64,000 nt of DNA from Syntrophomonadaceae bacterium (GTDB lineage: Bacteria; Bacillota; PH28-bin88), in NCBI GenBank assembly GCA_018333865.1, contig JAGXSE010000065.1, positions 174,794 to 238,793 of the forward strand. The letters run 5' to 3'. The notes under the pieces were generated by a model. The model did not search any database. It was not told the DNA's origin and saw only the letters and a list, made by a program, of their open reading frames with translations. The stretch's first letter is position 1; every line of letters begins with the position of its first letter. Of this stretch, positions 8,723 to 18,255 are shown piece after piece. A program made the position numbers and the translations under genes.

Positions 8723-9790
8723 ATGGATAGAATACAGCAGTTGGAATTAAGAGGAATGTCCCTGGAGGAAATGGATGAGCTGGTAAAAGGCCTGGGGCAG
8801 CCCGGATACCGCGCCGGACAGCTCTATCGATGGGTTCACCGCCATGGGGCCGCAAGATGGGCGGAAATGAAAAACCTTCCGCAAGAGCTGCTTCAACAGC
8901 TCCTTCATCGATGCCTTCTTGACAACACAAGGATTGTGGACCAGGTATGGACTGCCGGAAAAGACACTGTGAAATGCTTGCTGGAACTGCCCGATGGCGA
9001 AAAGATTGAAGCTGTGCTAATGATTTATGAGGGTAATGACCGCAAATCCCGGTATACTGCTTGCGTGTCAACCCAGGTTGGATGCCCGATGGGCTGCAGC
9101 TTTTGCGCGACAGGAATGACTGGCTGGCAGCGCAACCTGACTGCCGGAGAAATCATTGGGCAGGCCCTGGCAGTGCAGTCTGTCCTGTCACCAAAGCGGC
9201 AGATAACCAACATCGTTTTCATGGGGATGGGGGAACCCCTTCTGAACTTTCGCAACCTGATCAAGGCCATCGAGATTTTTAACAGTAGACAGGGAATGAA
9301 TATCAGTATGCGGCGGATAACTGTCTCCACTTGCGGTTTGGCGCCCCAGATCCGGGAGTTGGCTGATGAAGGCCTTCCGATAGTTTTAGCGGTATCTCTT
9401 CATGCTCCCACAGATGCCTTGCGGGAAACATTGATGCCAGTAAATAAAAAATATCCCATCTCCCAAATCATGGCAGCTTGCCGGTATTATGCGGAAAAAA
9501 CAGGTAGGCGGGTGACTTTTGAATATGCCTTGATCCGCGGGGTTAATGATCGAATAGAACATGCAGAACAGCTCGGCAGGCTTTTAAAAGGCTTCCTTTG
9601 CAATGTCAATCTGATTCCGGTTAACCCTGTTATGGAAAAGGGATGGCAGCGCACAAGCCAGGAAGAAATAGCACTTTTTGCCAAGCGACTACAGTCCTGG
9701 GGTCTGGAAACAGTTGTCAGAGAAAGCAAAGGTCAGGATATTGACGCTGCCTGCGGCCAACTGCGGCGCAGGAATAGCCATCAGGCATGA
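8723..9790 (+). CDS. rlmN: 23S rRNA / tRNA adenine-C2 methyltransferase RlmN
   Basis: This 355-residue radical-SAM enzyme methylates C2 of A2503 in 23S rRNA and A37 in some tRNAs. The radical-SAM cluster motif CPMGCSFC supplies Cys121, Cys125 and Cys128. MGMGEPLLNF is the SAM-binding GEP-type motif and the C-terminal VVRESKGQDIDAACGQL holds the conserved catalytic cysteine. It begins 34 bases after rsmB and is followed by prpC and prkC, the standard order in Bacillales and Clostridia. Confidence 0.96.
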   Translation: MDRIQQLELRGMSLEEMDELVKGLGQPGYRAGQLYRWVHRHGAARWAEMKNLPQELLQQLLHRCLLDNTRIVDQVWTAGKDTVKCLLELPDGEKIEAVLMIYEGNDRKSRYTACVSTQVGCPMGCSFCATGMTGWQRNLTAGEIIGQALAVQSVLSPKRQITNIVFMGMGEPLLNFRNLIKAIEIFNSRQGMNISMRRITVSTCGLAPQIRELADEGLPIVLAVSLHAPTDALRETLMPVNKKYPISQIMAACRYYAEKTGRRVTFEYALIRGVNDRIEHAEQLGRLLKGFLCNVNLIPVNPVMEKGWQRTSQEEIALFAKRLQSWGLETVVRESKGQDIDAACGQLRRRNSHQA

Positions 9791-9909
9791 ATTCAACATT
9801 AAGTTTTTTCAGCAGGAATACGATGTTTTTGCTCGAAATAAAAGAGAGATATAGGTGCTCTGGCAGGTTAACGAACTTGTATACCTCAGAAGAATTAGAG
9901 GTGAGATTT

Positions 9910-10617
9910 ATGCCGGCTTTCGGTCTCACTCATCCTGGACTAGTACGGGCCAGGAACGAGGATTATTTTTATATTGATCCAGAAAAAAGGCTTTATGTAG
10001 TTGCTGATGGAATGGGAGGGCACAAGGCAGGGGATATTGCCAGCAGCATGGCTGTAGCTACTATTGGGCAGTACATTACAGGTCACTCGGAGGCGCCGGG
10101 TGAACTGTTGAAAGAGGCCATTTTCCATGCTAACCAGGCAGTTTATCAGGAAGCACTGCGGATCCAGGCTAATCACGGAATGGGGACTACGGTAGCTATT
10201 GCTCTTATTGCTGACGGCAAGCTTTTTAGCGCTCATGTAGGTGACAGTAGGATCTATCTAATCAGGGAGGGTCAGGTTGCTGCTTTAACAAATGATCATT
10301 CCCTGGTCGAGGAACTGATCAAAAGGGGAGAACTCAATGAGGCTGATGCGATGGGACATCCTCAGAGAAATATTCTCACCCGGGCACTAGGTGTGGCCCC
10401 TCAGGTTGAAGTTGATACCGGAGAAGCCTGGCTCTCGCCGGGGGATTTTATCCTGCTGTGTTCTGATGGGCTATCAGGGGTAGTTGGAAAAGAAGAACTT
10501 GGGAGGATTGTTCTTGAAGGTTTTGACCTGAAACAATCTGTCAATTCTATGATTAAACTAGCGTTGGACCGGGGCGGGCTGGATAATATTACGGCTGTTC
10601 TGGTTCACTATGAATGA
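9910..10617 (+). CDS. prpC: PP2C-family serine/threonine phosphatase PrpC (Stp)
   Basis: This 235-residue metal-dependent phosphatase reverses phosphorylation by PrkC. Motifs include RARNED (near the N-terminus), VADGMGGHKAGD, GMGTTVAIALI, HVGDSRIYLI, LCSDGLSG and the terminal GGLDNITAVLV with the last metal-binding Asp. The frame is open for 41 codons upstream, but ATG 9910 is chosen because GAGGTGA sits 6 bases before it and homologues start at this point. The 119 bases between rlmN and this start contain no recognisable promoter. prkC follows after 30 bases. Confidence 0.93.
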   Translation: MPAFGLTHPGLVRARNEDYFYIDPEKRLYVVADGMGGHKAGDIASSMAVATIGQYITGHSEAPGELLKEAIFHANQAVYQEALRIQANHGMGTTVAIALIADGKLFSAHVGDSRIYLIREGQVAALTNDHSLVEELIKRGELNEADAMGHPQRNILTRALGVAPQVEVDTGEAWLSPGDFILLCSDGLSGVVGKEELGRIVLEGFDLKQSVNSMIKLALDRGGLDNITAVLVHYE

Positions 10618-10647
10618 AAGGAATTTGCCATTCAAGGGGGTGATTTA

Positions 10648-12483
10648 TTGCTGGGAAGAATTCTAGCCGGCCGCTATGAGTTGTTGGAGAAGCTCGGCGG
10701 CGGAGGAATGGCTGTTGTTTATAAGGGAAAAGACCGACTCTTAAACCGGGCGGTCACGGTTAAGCTTTTGCGGGATCAATATGCCCATGATCAGGAGTTT
10801 GTGCGCAAGTTTCGGCGGGAGGCCCAGGCTGTTGCCAGCTTATCTCACCCAAATATTGTCAGCATATACGATGTGGGGCAGGAAGGTGACCTGCATTACC
10901 TGGTGATGGAGTATGTGGAAGGTAAGTCTCTTAGAACAGTAATTCAGGAAGAAGGAGCTCTTGAACCTTCCCGCGCAGTAGAACTGTCCCAGCAAATTTG
11001 CGAAGCCCTGCACCATGCCCATGAACACCAGATAATTCATCGGGATATCAAGCCCCATAATATATTGATTACTCGCAACGGACGGGCAAAAGTAACCGAT
11101 TTTGGCATTGCCCTTGCGGCCTCAACGGCAACGGTCACCTACGAAGGGAATATGGTAGGTTCCGTGCATTATGTTTCCCCGGAGCAAGCCCGGGGTGAGC
11201 CGACAACCCCTCAGTCGGATGTTTATTCGGCAGGCATTGTTCTTTATGAAATGTTGACTGGCGAAGTGCCATTTATTGGGGAAACTCCTATCGGCATAGC
11301 TATGAAACATGTTCAGGAGTCTCCGCGTCCGCCTCGAGACATCAGGCCTGAGATACCACCTGCCTTGGAACGGGTGGTTGCTAAAGCCCTGATTAAGGAC
11401 CTGTCCAGGAGGTATAAAACAGCCAACGAAATGTGGGCTGATTTAGAAAAAATCAGGCTGATCCTGATGGGGGAGGACATGCCTGCTAAAGACTTTGGAG
11501 GAGTCGGGGGTGATAAGATGAAAGATAATACAGGCCCCCGCCGTCGGCGGAAGGCTCGTCCGCTTGCCTGGGTCTTGTTTTTTCTGATCATCTTGGCAGG
11601 TCTTTACGCAACTTTTTTAGGATTTGCTCAGTGGTTTGTGATCGGGGAAACCCGGGTGCCGGATGTGGTGGACCTGCCTTTGTACCAGGCCCAACTGCGT
11701 CTGAATGAAGCCGGTTTGAAAACTGAGGTTGGCGAGAAAAGGCATCACCTGCGCATAGTTCAGGGCAATGTTATTTCGCAGAGCCAGGAACCGGATACAG
11801 TAATCAAAAAAGGCCGGACGATCAGACTGGATCTGAGCCTTGGCCCAGAACTGCGAGAGGTGCCCGATGTAACCGGAGAAACTGTCCGCATGGCCCGCAC
11901 CCGGCTCCAAAATGCGGAGTTTGTTGTGGATCCCAATGAGGAACAAGTATTTCACCCGGATATCCCTCCCGGCAGGGTGATTAATACGGACCCGCAGCCC
12001 CTCACCAGGCAGCCCAGGGGCAGCACTATCAAATTAATCGTCAGCGCCGGACCCCAACTGCAGGAGGTCACTATGCCAAACCTAATTGGCAGATACCTGG
12101 ATGAAGTGCGGAAAGATATCGATGCTCTGGGTTTGTTTATGAACCTAACCTATACTGATAGCCCACATTTTTTTGCCGGGCAGGTGGCCGCCCAGGAACC
12201 AGCACCAGATAGCCCGGTGACACAGGGAACTACGGTCAACCTTGTGATCAGCAAAGGCGGAGGCCCCCCAGCCCAGCCTGCAACCGTAACTGTGCCGGTG
12301 CCTAATGATGGCAAGCAGCACCAGGTTAGTATAGTTGTTTCTGACAGGAAGAGTACCCGGACCGAGTACAGTCAACGACATTCTGGCGGGGACTATGTCC
12401 AGGTCGTTGTTGCTTACTACGGAGAAGGAGTTGTGCAGGTTTTCCTGAATGACGAGAAAATATACGAGCGCCGGGTTCCGTAA
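10648..12483 (+). CDS. prkC: PASTA-domain eukaryotic-type Ser/Thr kinase PrkC
   Basis: This 611-residue transmembrane kinase senses muropeptides or lipid II and controls growth, stationary-phase physiology and germination in Firmicutes. The kinase domain has the GGGGMAVVYKG nucleotide loop, VTVKLL lysine, catalytic HRDIKPHN (His131) and DFGIA. A single membrane helix lies at about 306-328, followed outside the cell by three PASTA repeats (about 335-400, 403-470, 473-540) and a short beta-rich tail. The start is TTG 10648 after AAGGGGGTG. It is coupled to prpC, giving a kinase-phosphatase pair. Confidence 0.95.
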   Translation: MLGRILAGRYELLEKLGGGGMAVVYKGKDRLLNRAVTVKLLRDQYAHDQEFVRKFRREAQAVASLSHPNIVSIYDVGQEGDLHYLVMEYVEGKSLRTVIQEEGALEPSRAVELSQQICEALHHAHEHQIIHRDIKPHNILITRNGRAKVTDFGIALAASTATVTYEGNMVGSVHYVSPEQARGEPTTPQSDVYSAGIVLYEMLTGEVPFIGETPIGIAMKHVQESPRPPRDIRPEIPPALERVVAKALIKDLSRRYKTANEMWADLEKIRLILMGEDMPAKDFGGVGGDKMKDNTGPRRRRKARPLAWVLFFLIILAGLYATFLGFAQWFVIGETRVPDVVDLPLYQAQLRLNEAGLKTEVGEKRHHLRIVQGNVISQSQEPDTVIKKGRTIRLDLSLGPELREVPDVTGETVRMARTRLQNAEFVVDPNEEQVFHPDIPPGRVINTDPQPLTRQPRGSTIKLIVSAGPQLQEVTMPNLIGRYLDEVRKDIDALGLFMNLTYTDSPHFFAGQVAAQEPAPDSPVTQGTTVNLVISKGGGPPAQPATVTVPVPNDGKQHQVSIVVSDRKSTRTEYSQRHSGGDYVQVVVAYYGEGVVQVFLNDEKIYERRVP

Positions 12484-12513
12484 GCCTTATTTAAATTAAA
12501 GCTGGAGGTATGC

Positions 12514-13392
12514 ATGGGGACTGGTATCCTTTTGAAAGGATATGCTGGCTTCTATTATGTAAAAACCGAATCCGAAGTCCTGGAATGCTCCCTCCGTGGG
12601 CGCCTCCGGCTAGAAAATCAGACCTTTTTAGCAGGGGATAAAGTAAAGGTGACTAATTTAGGCGCTGGAAAAGGGGTCATCGAGGGGGTCTTGCCCAGGA
12701 CAAGCGAACTCGCTCGACCGCCGGTCGCCAATGTTGACCAGGTTGTTGTGGTCATGGCATTGAGCAGCCCGCCGCCGGACTTGATGCTGATGGACCGGTT
12801 ATTGTTTGCCATTATTCATGCTGGTTTGAAGCCTATTATCTGCTGGAACAAAAGTGATTTGTGTCCGGGAGAACAGAATGATCATGGACTGCCGGGCCTA
12901 TATGCCAAAATTGGTTATCTTTCATTTCCTACCAGCACAAAGACCGGTGCGGGGATAACCCAATTAAAAGAAGAGTTTAGAGGCAGGATTTCTGTTCTGG
13001 CCGGGCCGTCTGGAGCGGGTAAATCCAGTCTCTTGAATGCCATTCAGCCAGGTTTGTCCTTACGGACAGGCCAGGTCAGTGAAAAATCCCAGCGTGGCCG
13101 CCATACAACCAGGCATGTAGAGCTTCTTTCAGCTGGCCTTGAGGGTCTGGTAGCGGATACCCCTGGTTTCAGCCGCCTTGAACTTCCACAAGTCAAACGA
13201 GAGGAAGTAGCCTGTTATTTCCCGGAAATGCTGAAGCTATTCAATAAGTGTCGATTTGCGTCTTGTTTGCACAGGCTTGAGCCGGGCTGCGCCGTGATCC
13301 AGGCTGTAAAAGAGGGTCAGTTGCAGGAAAGCCGGTACCAGCATTACCTCGAATTTTTGTCTGAGAGCATGGAGAAAGAAAGGAGATACTAA
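12514..13392 (+). CDS. rsgA: ribosome small-subunit biogenesis GTPase RsgA
   Basis: This 292-residue circularly permuted GTPase helps mature the 30S subunit. An N-terminal OB-fold (about 1-65) precedes the permuted G motifs: NKSD (G4) comes before GPSGAGKSS (G1, about 164-172), and DTPGF (G3) comes after. A C-terminal zinc-binding segment FASCLHRLEPGCAV supplies Cys-His-Cys ligands. The ATG has GGAGGT 6-7 bases upstream. It lies between prkC and rpe, the usual Firmicutes order. Confidence 0.95.
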   Translation: MGTGILLKGYAGFYYVKTESEVLECSLRGRLRLENQTFLAGDKVKVTNLGAGKGVIEGVLPRTSELARPPVANVDQVVVVMALSSPPPDLMLMDRLLFAIIHAGLKPIICWNKSDLCPGEQNDHGLPGLYAKIGYLSFPTSTKTGAGITQLKEEFRGRISVLAGPSGAGKSSLLNAIQPGLSLRTGQVSEKSQRGRHTTRHVELLSAGLEGLVADTPGFSRLELPQVKREEVACYFPEMLKLFNKCRFASCLHRLEPGCAVIQAVKEGQLQESRYQHYLEFLSESMEKERRY

Positions 13393-13393
13393 C

Positions 13394-14053
13394 TTGGTAA
13401 AAATTGCGCCCTCCTTGCTGGCCGCTGATTTAAGCCGGTTAGGAGATGCTGTCCGGCAAATTGAAGTAGCTGGTGTTGAGTACCTGCACCTGGATATTAT
13501 GGATGGACATTTTGTGCCCAATATCACCTATGGGCCGGGGATGGTCAGGGCATTGCGACCATTGTCCAATCTGCTTTTCGATGCCCATTTAATGATTCAG
13601 AATCCGGATGCGTTTATCCCAGCTTTTGCTGATGCTGGCGCAGATATAATTACCGTGCATGTTGAAACAACCCCACACCTGCATCGTACCTTGCAGTTTA
13701 TCCGGGAAAAAGGGGCCAAGCCGGCAGTGGCTTTGAACCCGGCAACGCCTCTGGAAACGGTGAATTTTGTGCTCGACCAGGTAGAAATGGTTCTCATAAT
13801 GACCGTGAATCCTGGTTTTGGCGGCCAGGCCTTCCTGCCCTTTGTAGTGGAAAAGATTCGCCAGTTGAAGTGTCTGATTGATAATAGAGGCCTGAAAGTA
13901 GACATTCAGGTCGATGGGGGAATTACCCCGGCTACTGCTCCCCTTGCTGTAAAGGCGGGGGCTAAGGTCCTTGTTGCCGGATCTGCTATCTTTGGTTTTC
14001 CCGATGTCAAAAAGGCAGTAGAGGATTTGCGCAGCTCCTCCACACTTTCCTGA
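13394..14053 (+). CDS. rpe: ribulose-phosphate 3-epimerase
   Basis: This 219-residue TIM-barrel enzyme interconverts ribulose 5-phosphate and xylulose 5-phosphate in the pentose phosphate pathway. It begins KIAPSLLAADLSRLG and contains LHLDIMDGHFVPN (metal-binding His-Asp), MTVNPGFGGQ and VDGGI, all family signatures. The TTG start lies just after the rsgA stop codon, preceded by AAAGGAGA, so the two genes are co-transcribed. Confidence 0.95.
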   Translation: MVKIAPSLLAADLSRLGDAVRQIEVAGVEYLHLDIMDGHFVPNITYGPGMVRALRPLSNLLFDAHLMIQNPDAFIPAFADAGADIITVHVETTPHLHRTLQFIREKGAKPAVALNPATPLETVNFVLDQVEMVLIMTVNPGFGGQAFLPFVVEKIRQLKCLIDNRGLKVDIQVDGGITPATAPLAVKAGAKVLVAGSAIFGFPDVKKAVEDLRSSSTLS

Positions 14054-14059
14054 TGCTGC

Positions 14060-14088
14060 TTGACGGTGATGGCAGGCGGTGCTATAAT
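14060..14088 (+). promoter_or_regulatory. sigma-A promoter of the riboflavin operon
   Basis: TTGACG (14060-14065), 17 bases, and TATAAT (14083-14088) form a near-consensus promoter; transcription would start near 14095, about 12 bases before the FMN aptamer. Confidence 0.85.
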
Positions 14089-14106
14089 TCCAGTAGTTGA
14101 ATAGAA

Positions 14107-14222
14107 TAGCCTTCGGGGACAGGTGTAATTCCGTACCGGCGGTTAAAGCCCGCGAACCGCATTTGCGGTTGATCCGGTGGAAATCCGGGGCCGACAGTAA
14201 TAGTCTGGATGAGAGAAGGATA
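14107..14222 (+). ncRNA. FMN riboswitch (RFN element)
   Basis: The conserved RFN pattern is clear: CTTCGGGG near the 5' end, ACCGGCGGTTAAAGCCCGCGA in two conserved blocks, a variable hairpin GAACCGCATTTGCGGTT, then GATCCGGTG, GGGGCCGACAGT and the closing GGATGAGAGAAGGA. The first and last segments pair to close the multi-helix junction. It precedes ribD and is followed by a terminator hairpin. FMN binding is expected to favour termination and shut down riboflavin synthesis. Confidence 0.95.
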
Positions 14223-14257
14223 AGCTTGCGATACTAATCGCTTGGCTTATTTTGGCT

Positions 14258-14285
14258 AATCCCCGAACAGGGGATTTTTTATTTT
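14258..14285 (+). terminator. riboswitch-controlled intrinsic terminator
   Basis: AATCCCC / GGGGATT (14258-14264, 14270-14276) with a 5-base loop is followed by TTTTATTTT. It lies between the FMN aptamer and ribD and is the likely expression platform. Confidence 0.85.
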
Positions 14286-14312
14286 AGTCGCACCTTAATG
14301 AGGAGGCATGCC

Positions 14313-15431
14313 ATGGACGATCCAGGCTATATGCAGCGGGCTATGGAACTGGCCCGGTTAGGGGCTGGCTGGACGAGCCCAAACCCAATCGTAGGAGCGG
14401 TGATCGTAAAGGATGGCCGGATTGTGGGAGAGGGATATCATAAGAAAGCTGGGACTGCTCACGCGGAGATTATTGCCCTGCAGGATGCTGGTTCAGCTGC
14501 AAAGGGAGCTACCTTGTATGTTAACCTGGAACCATGCTCCCATTACGGCCGCACCCCGCCTTGCGCTAAGGCTGTAATCCAGGCCGGCATTGCCAGGGCA
14601 GTGGTGGCTGTCGAGGACCCAAATCCAAAGGTGGCAGGGCAGGGAATACAGGAACTGAAAAGAGCAGGAATCCAGGTTGATGTAGGCATTTTAGAACAGG
14701 AAGCCCGTGAACAAAACGAAATCTTCTTTAAATATATTGATGCTGGAGTTCCCTATGTAACCTTAAAAACAGCGATCACACTGGACGGCAAAACAGCTAC
14801 CTCTGCAGGGAAATCAAAATGGATTTCCGGTCAGTTGGCCAGAGATGAGGTGCACCGCTTGCGCCACTTCCACGATGCTGTGCTTACGGGCATCGGTACA
14901 GTACTGGCCGATGATCCTCAATTAAATGTCCGGCTGGAAGGGAATTGGCGGCATCCCCTGCGGGTAATCGTAGATAGTCGTCTGCGTCTGCCTTTAACAG
15001 CTCTGGTTTGTGCCTCTGCAAAGAGGCAGCCCACCCTGGTCGCCACTACTGACCGCCACGATCCTCATCATAGACTGAGGTTGGAGGAATTGGGAGTTGA
15101 AGTAGTTGTCATGCCTTCCTATGCTGGCCGGGTTGATCTGGTCTCCTTGATGAGGTTTTTGGGCAAACGGGAGATAACCAGTATTCTCCTGGAGGCAGGC
15201 GCTCATCTGGCTGCTGGAGCCCTGGCCCAGGGATTAGTTGATAAAATAATCGCTTTTATTGCCCCCAAAATATTTGGCGGCTTGACAGCCCCAGGACCGG
15301 TAGGTGAATTGGGAATTAGCGAGGTAGAGCAGGCCCTCTCAATATCAAGATTGAAGCCAGTGCCTGTTGGGTCTGACCTTATGATCACGGGATATCTAAA
15401 CAAGGATGTTTCTTGGAGGATATCCGGATAG
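14313..15431 (+). CDS. ribD: bifunctional riboflavin deaminase/reductase RibD
   Basis: This 372-residue enzyme performs the second and third steps of riboflavin synthesis. The N-terminal deaminase domain has the zinc motif HAE (50-52) and PCSHYGRTPPC (Cys75, Cys84). The C-terminal domain (about 147 onward, beginning VTLKTAITLDGKTAT) is the NADPH-dependent pyrimidine reductase. The ATG at 14313 is chosen over the ATG at 14298 because AGGAGG (14301-14306) sits between them, 6 bases before the chosen start. It is the first gene of the FMN-controlled operon. Confidence 0.95.
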   Translation: MDDPGYMQRAMELARLGAGWTSPNPIVGAVIVKDGRIVGEGYHKKAGTAHAEIIALQDAGSAAKGATLYVNLEPCSHYGRTPPCAKAVIQAGIARAVVAVEDPNPKVAGQGIQELKRAGIQVDVGILEQEAREQNEIFFKYIDAGVPYVTLKTAITLDGKTATSAGKSKWISGQLARDEVHRLRHFHDAVLTGIGTVLADDPQLNVRLEGNWRHPLRVIVDSRLRLPLTALVCASAKRQPTLVATTDRHDPHHRLRLEELGVEVVVMPSYAGRVDLVSLMRFLGKREITSILLEAGAHLAAGALAQGLVDKIIAFIAPKIFGGLTAPGPVGELGISEVEQALSISRLKPVPVGSDLMITGYLNKDVSWRISG

Positions 15432-15471
15432 CTGTGTAAATTACTTGAATCTTGGAAGGGGGCAGGACGGT

Positions 15472-16122
15472 TTGTTCACCGGATTGGTTGCAGAATTGGG
15501 ATACCTTCGACAGATCACTTTGGGAGCGGATTCCGCCAGGCTTAACATAGCCGCCAGCCATATCCTGACAGATGTTTCATTGGGTGCAAGTATTGCTGTG
15601 AATGGTGTCTGTCTGACAGTAGTCCATTTTGGCAAGGACTATTTTGAGGCTGACGTAATGGCTGAGACTTTGGCCAGGACAAACCTGGGGAGTCTCCGAT
15701 CCGGGGACAGGGTTAACCTGGAGGCTGCTCTCAGGCTGGGTGAACGGCTAGGCGGGCACCTGGTTAGCGGCCACATTGACGGGGTCGGCCTGATTACCGG
15801 TAACGAAAAAAAAGATATTGCATTAGTAATTGAAATAGAAGCGCCGGAGGAAGTGCTCCGTTATCTTGTTCCCAAAGGTTCAGTAGCTATTGACGGTATC
15901 AGCCTGACAGTGATTGAGTGCCGGCACAGTACTTTTACCGTTTCCTTAATCCCCCATACAGCCAAGGCTACTACCCTTGGTTATAAACCCGTTGGGAGCC
16001 GGGTTAACCTGGAAGCGGACATGATTGCCAAATATGTGGAGCGACTTTTGGCGCCCCATCAAAACCGGACCAGGAGTTCGAAATTAACCATGGATTACCT
16101 TGCTCAACACGGTTTTCTTTAA
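15472..16122 (+). CDS. ribE: riboflavin synthase (alpha-type)
   Basis: This 216-residue protein dismutates two lumazines to riboflavin plus a pyrimidine. It has two repeated lumazine-binding domains: FTGLVAELG at the N-terminus with NGVCLTV, and a second copy beginning near HLVSGHIDGVG with DGISLTV. The TTG at 15472 matches the position where homologues begin (MFTGL...) and has GGAAGGGGG upstream; a longer open frame reaching into ribD is rejected. It follows ribD after 40 bases. Confidence 0.94.
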   Translation: MFTGLVAELGYLRQITLGADSARLNIAASHILTDVSLGASIAVNGVCLTVVHFGKDYFEADVMAETLARTNLGSLRSGDRVNLEAALRLGERLGGHLVSGHIDGVGLITGNEKKDIALVIEIEAPEEVLRYLVPKGSVAIDGISLTVIECRHSTFTVSLIPHTAKATTLGYKPVGSRVNLEADMIAKYVERLLAPHQNRTRSSKLTMDYLAQHGFL

Positions 16123-16138
16123 ATAAAGACGGAAAAGA

Positions 16139-17371
16139 GTGATCGCATTGACGAAGAAAAACGAACGGCTGTTCAGCAGTATTGAAGAAGCTCTGGCAGA
16201 GATAAAAAACGGCAAAATGTTAGTGGTTGTGGACGATGAGGACCGCGAAAATGAGGGAGACCTGGTAATGGCGGCCGAAAAGGTAACTCCGGAGGCCATC
16301 AATTTTATGGCTGGCCAGGGCCGGGGCTTGATCTGCCTGCCTTTGACGAGACAGCGGCTGGATGAACTGGATATTGGGCCGATGGTGCAGCACAATACCG
16401 ACAGCCATGAAACGGCTTTTACGGTATCAGTCGATGCCAAGGAAACCACTACCGGCATCTCGGCCTATGAACGTGCGGTTACGATCAAAAAGGTGCTGGA
16501 CCCTGCCACCCGTCCAACCGATTTGCGCCGTCCCGGTCATATCTTTCCCCTTCGAGCCAAGGAGGGCGGGGTTCTAAGAAGGGCTGGGCATACTGAGGCT
16601 GCTGTTGACTTGGCCAGGTTGGCCGGCCTGTACCCTGCAGGGGTTATCTGTGAGATTATGTGTGTTGACGGGACCATGGCCAGGGTACCTGACCTGATTC
16701 CCTTTGCCGACCGGCATGGGCTAAAGATTATCACTATTGCAGACCTGATCCAATATCGCCGGAAAACAGAGCGGCTGGTGGAAAGGGTAACCTCTGTGCA
16801 GCTGCCGACAAAGTTTGGGGACTTCATGCTCCATGCCTATCAGGACATCCTGAATGGCGATACCCACTTGGCCCTGGTCAAAGGGCTGGTAGCTGGCGAC
16901 CGCCCTGTGCTGGTAAGGGTTCATTCCGAGTGTTTGACCGGGGATGTTTTTGGCTCCTGCAGGTGCGATTGTGGGGATCAACTGGCTTGGGCACTGCAGG
17001 CGATTGAAAAAGAGCAGCACGGAGTATTGCTTTACATGCACCAGGAAGGGAGAGGTATCGGCCTTTTGAATAAGATCAAGGCTTATAACCTGCAGGATCA
17101 GGGAAAAGATACGGTGGAAGCCAATGAACTCCTTGGCTTCCCACCAGACCTCAGGGATTATGGGATAGGTGCTCAAATTCTGGCAGACCTGGGCATAAAT
17201 AAGCTGCGGCTGATGACTAATAACCCGCGAAAAATCAAAGGCATTGAAGGTTATGGGCTGGAAGTGGTGGAGAGGGTGCCTTTGGAGGTCTGTCCCTCTA
17301 AGACCAATTTCCATTATTTAATGACCAAAAAGGAGAAACTCGGCCACCTGCTCAAAGAAAAGGACCGCTAA
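16139..17371 (+). CDS. ribBA: bifunctional DHBP synthase / GTP cyclohydrolase II RibBA
   Basis: This 410-residue fusion supplies both riboflavin precursors. The N-terminal half (about 8-208) is 3,4-dihydroxy-2-butanone 4-phosphate synthase with [11 protein letters not shown] and [13 protein letters not shown]. The C-terminal half is GTP cyclohydrolase II with zinc-ligand CRCDCGDQL and [10 protein letters not shown]. The GTG at 16139 is used; a TTG three codons later is an alternative. Gene order ribD-ribE-ribBA-ribH matches the classical rib operon. Confidence 0.95.
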   Translation: MIALTKKNERLFSSIEEALAEIKNGKMLVVVDDEDRENEGDLVMAAEKVTPEAINFMAGQGRGLICLPLTRQRLDELDIGPMVQHNTDSHETAFTVSVDAKETTTGISAYERAVTIKKVLDPATRPTDLRRPGHIFPLRAKEGGVLRRAGHTEAAVDLARLAGLYPAGVICEIMCVDGTMARVPDLIPFADRHGLKIITIADLIQYRRKTERLVERVTSVQLPTKFGDFMLHAYQDILNGDTHLALVKGLVAGDRPVLVRVHSECLTGDVFGSCRCDCGDQLAWALQAIEKEQHGVLLYMHQEGRGIGLLNKIKAYNLQDQGKDTVEANELLGFPPDLRDYGIGAQILADLGINKLRLMTNNPRKIKGIEGYGLEVVERVPLEVCPSKTNFHYLMTKKEKLGHLLKEKDR

Positions 17372-17414
17372 TGCTAAACAACCAAACTAAAGCAGAATGA
17401 ATGGAGGGCTTAAT

Positions 17415-17885
17415 ATGGCAAGGGTTTTCGAGGGTAAGCTTTTGGCGGAAGGGTTGAATTTTTGTATTGTTGTTTCTCGCTTTAATGAGTTTATTACTGG
17501 AAAACTGGTATCCGGGGCTATGGATGCACTGCAGCGCCACGGAGCCAGCCCGAAAGAGATTGATCTGGTCTGGGTACCCGGCGCTTTTGAGATCCCGTTG
17601 GCTGCGGGTAAAGTTGTCAGCCGCTATGATGCCGTAATCTGCTTGGGAGCCGTAATAAGGGGGGCTACACCTCATTTTGACTATGTGGCCAGCGAGGTAA
17701 CCAAAGGAGTTGCTCAGGTAAGCCTTGCCTCTGGCAAACCAGTGATTTTCGGCGTGATTACTGCCGATACCATTGAACAGGCTATCGAGCGGGCCGGCAC
17801 CAAAGCTGGCAATAAAGGTTTTGACGCTGCCGTTACAGCTATTGAAATGGCTAACCTCCTTAAAACCCTGGCACCTAATGACTGA
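17415..17885 (+). CDS. ribH: 6,7-dimethyl-8-ribityllumazine synthase
   Basis: This 156-residue subunit forms the icosahedral lumazine synthase capsid. Signatures include [31 protein letters not shown] (catalytic His) and [12 protein letters not shown]. The ATG at 17415 has GGAGGG 6-7 bases before it; the ATG at 17397 lies upstream of that site. It is the last gene of the riboflavin operon, followed by a terminator. Confidence 0.95.
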   Translation: MARVFEGKLLAEGLNFCIVVSRFNEFITGKLVSGAMDALQRHGASPKEIDLVWVPGAFEIPLAAGKVVSRYDAVICLGAVIRGATPHFDYVASEVTKGVAQVSLASGKPVIFGVITADTIEQAIERAGTKAGNKGFDAAVTAIEMANLLKTLAPND

Positions 17886-17931
17886 TGCGCAGGCTGGGGG
17901 TTACATCGGGGTGCCAGCGGAAAAGCTTAAA

Positions 17932-17958
17932 GGGCCGGTGTAAACCGGCCCCCTTTTA
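17932..17958 (+). terminator. terminator between ribH and convergent rpmB
   Basis: GGGCCGGT / ACCGGCCC (17932-17939, 17944-17951) with a 4-base loop is followed by CCTTTTA. It lies between converging transcripts and may also serve the reverse strand. Confidence 0.75.
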
Positions 17959-17974
17959 AAATCGCAGTATTTGT

Positions 17975-18169
17975 TTAGTTGTTAATAGCTCGTTGTACCT
18001 TGCCAGACCTCAGGCAACGAGTGCAAACCTCTATTTTTTGTGAATTGCTGCCTACCACTGCTCTCACCTGCTGGAGGTTAGGAGACCATGTTCTTTTTGT
18101 CTTAACATTAGAGTGACTGGATGAATTACCAGCAACCACGCCTTTACCGCATACACTACATTTAGCCAT
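17975..18169 (-). CDS. rpmB: 50S ribosomal protein L28
   Basis: This 64-residue ribosomal protein begins MAKCSVCGKGV and ends with ICTRC-like VCTRCLRSGKV, giving two CxxC pairs, so it is the zinc-binding form. It is encoded opposite to its neighbours between the rib operon and yloU, which is the conserved arrangement in many Firmicutes. AGGAGGTGTGG lies 5-6 bases before the ATG on the reverse strand, and a good promoter is present at 18227-18255. Confidence 0.95.
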   Translation of the reverse strand: MAKCSVCGKGVVAGNSSSHSNVKTKRTWSPNLQQVRAVVGSNSQKIEVCTRCLRSGKVQRAINN

Positions 18170-18226
18170 TTTTCCACACCTCCTCCGGATTTGCCCGCCT
18201 AATCATCCTTAAAAGAAACCTCTATT

Positions 18227-18255
18227 ATTCTATCAAAATCCCAGTGTCTTGGCAA
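18227..18255 (-). promoter_or_regulatory. sigma-A promoter of rpmB
   Basis: On the reverse strand TTGCCA (18250-18255) and TAGAAT (18227-18232) are separated by exactly 17 bases. Confidence 0.75.
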
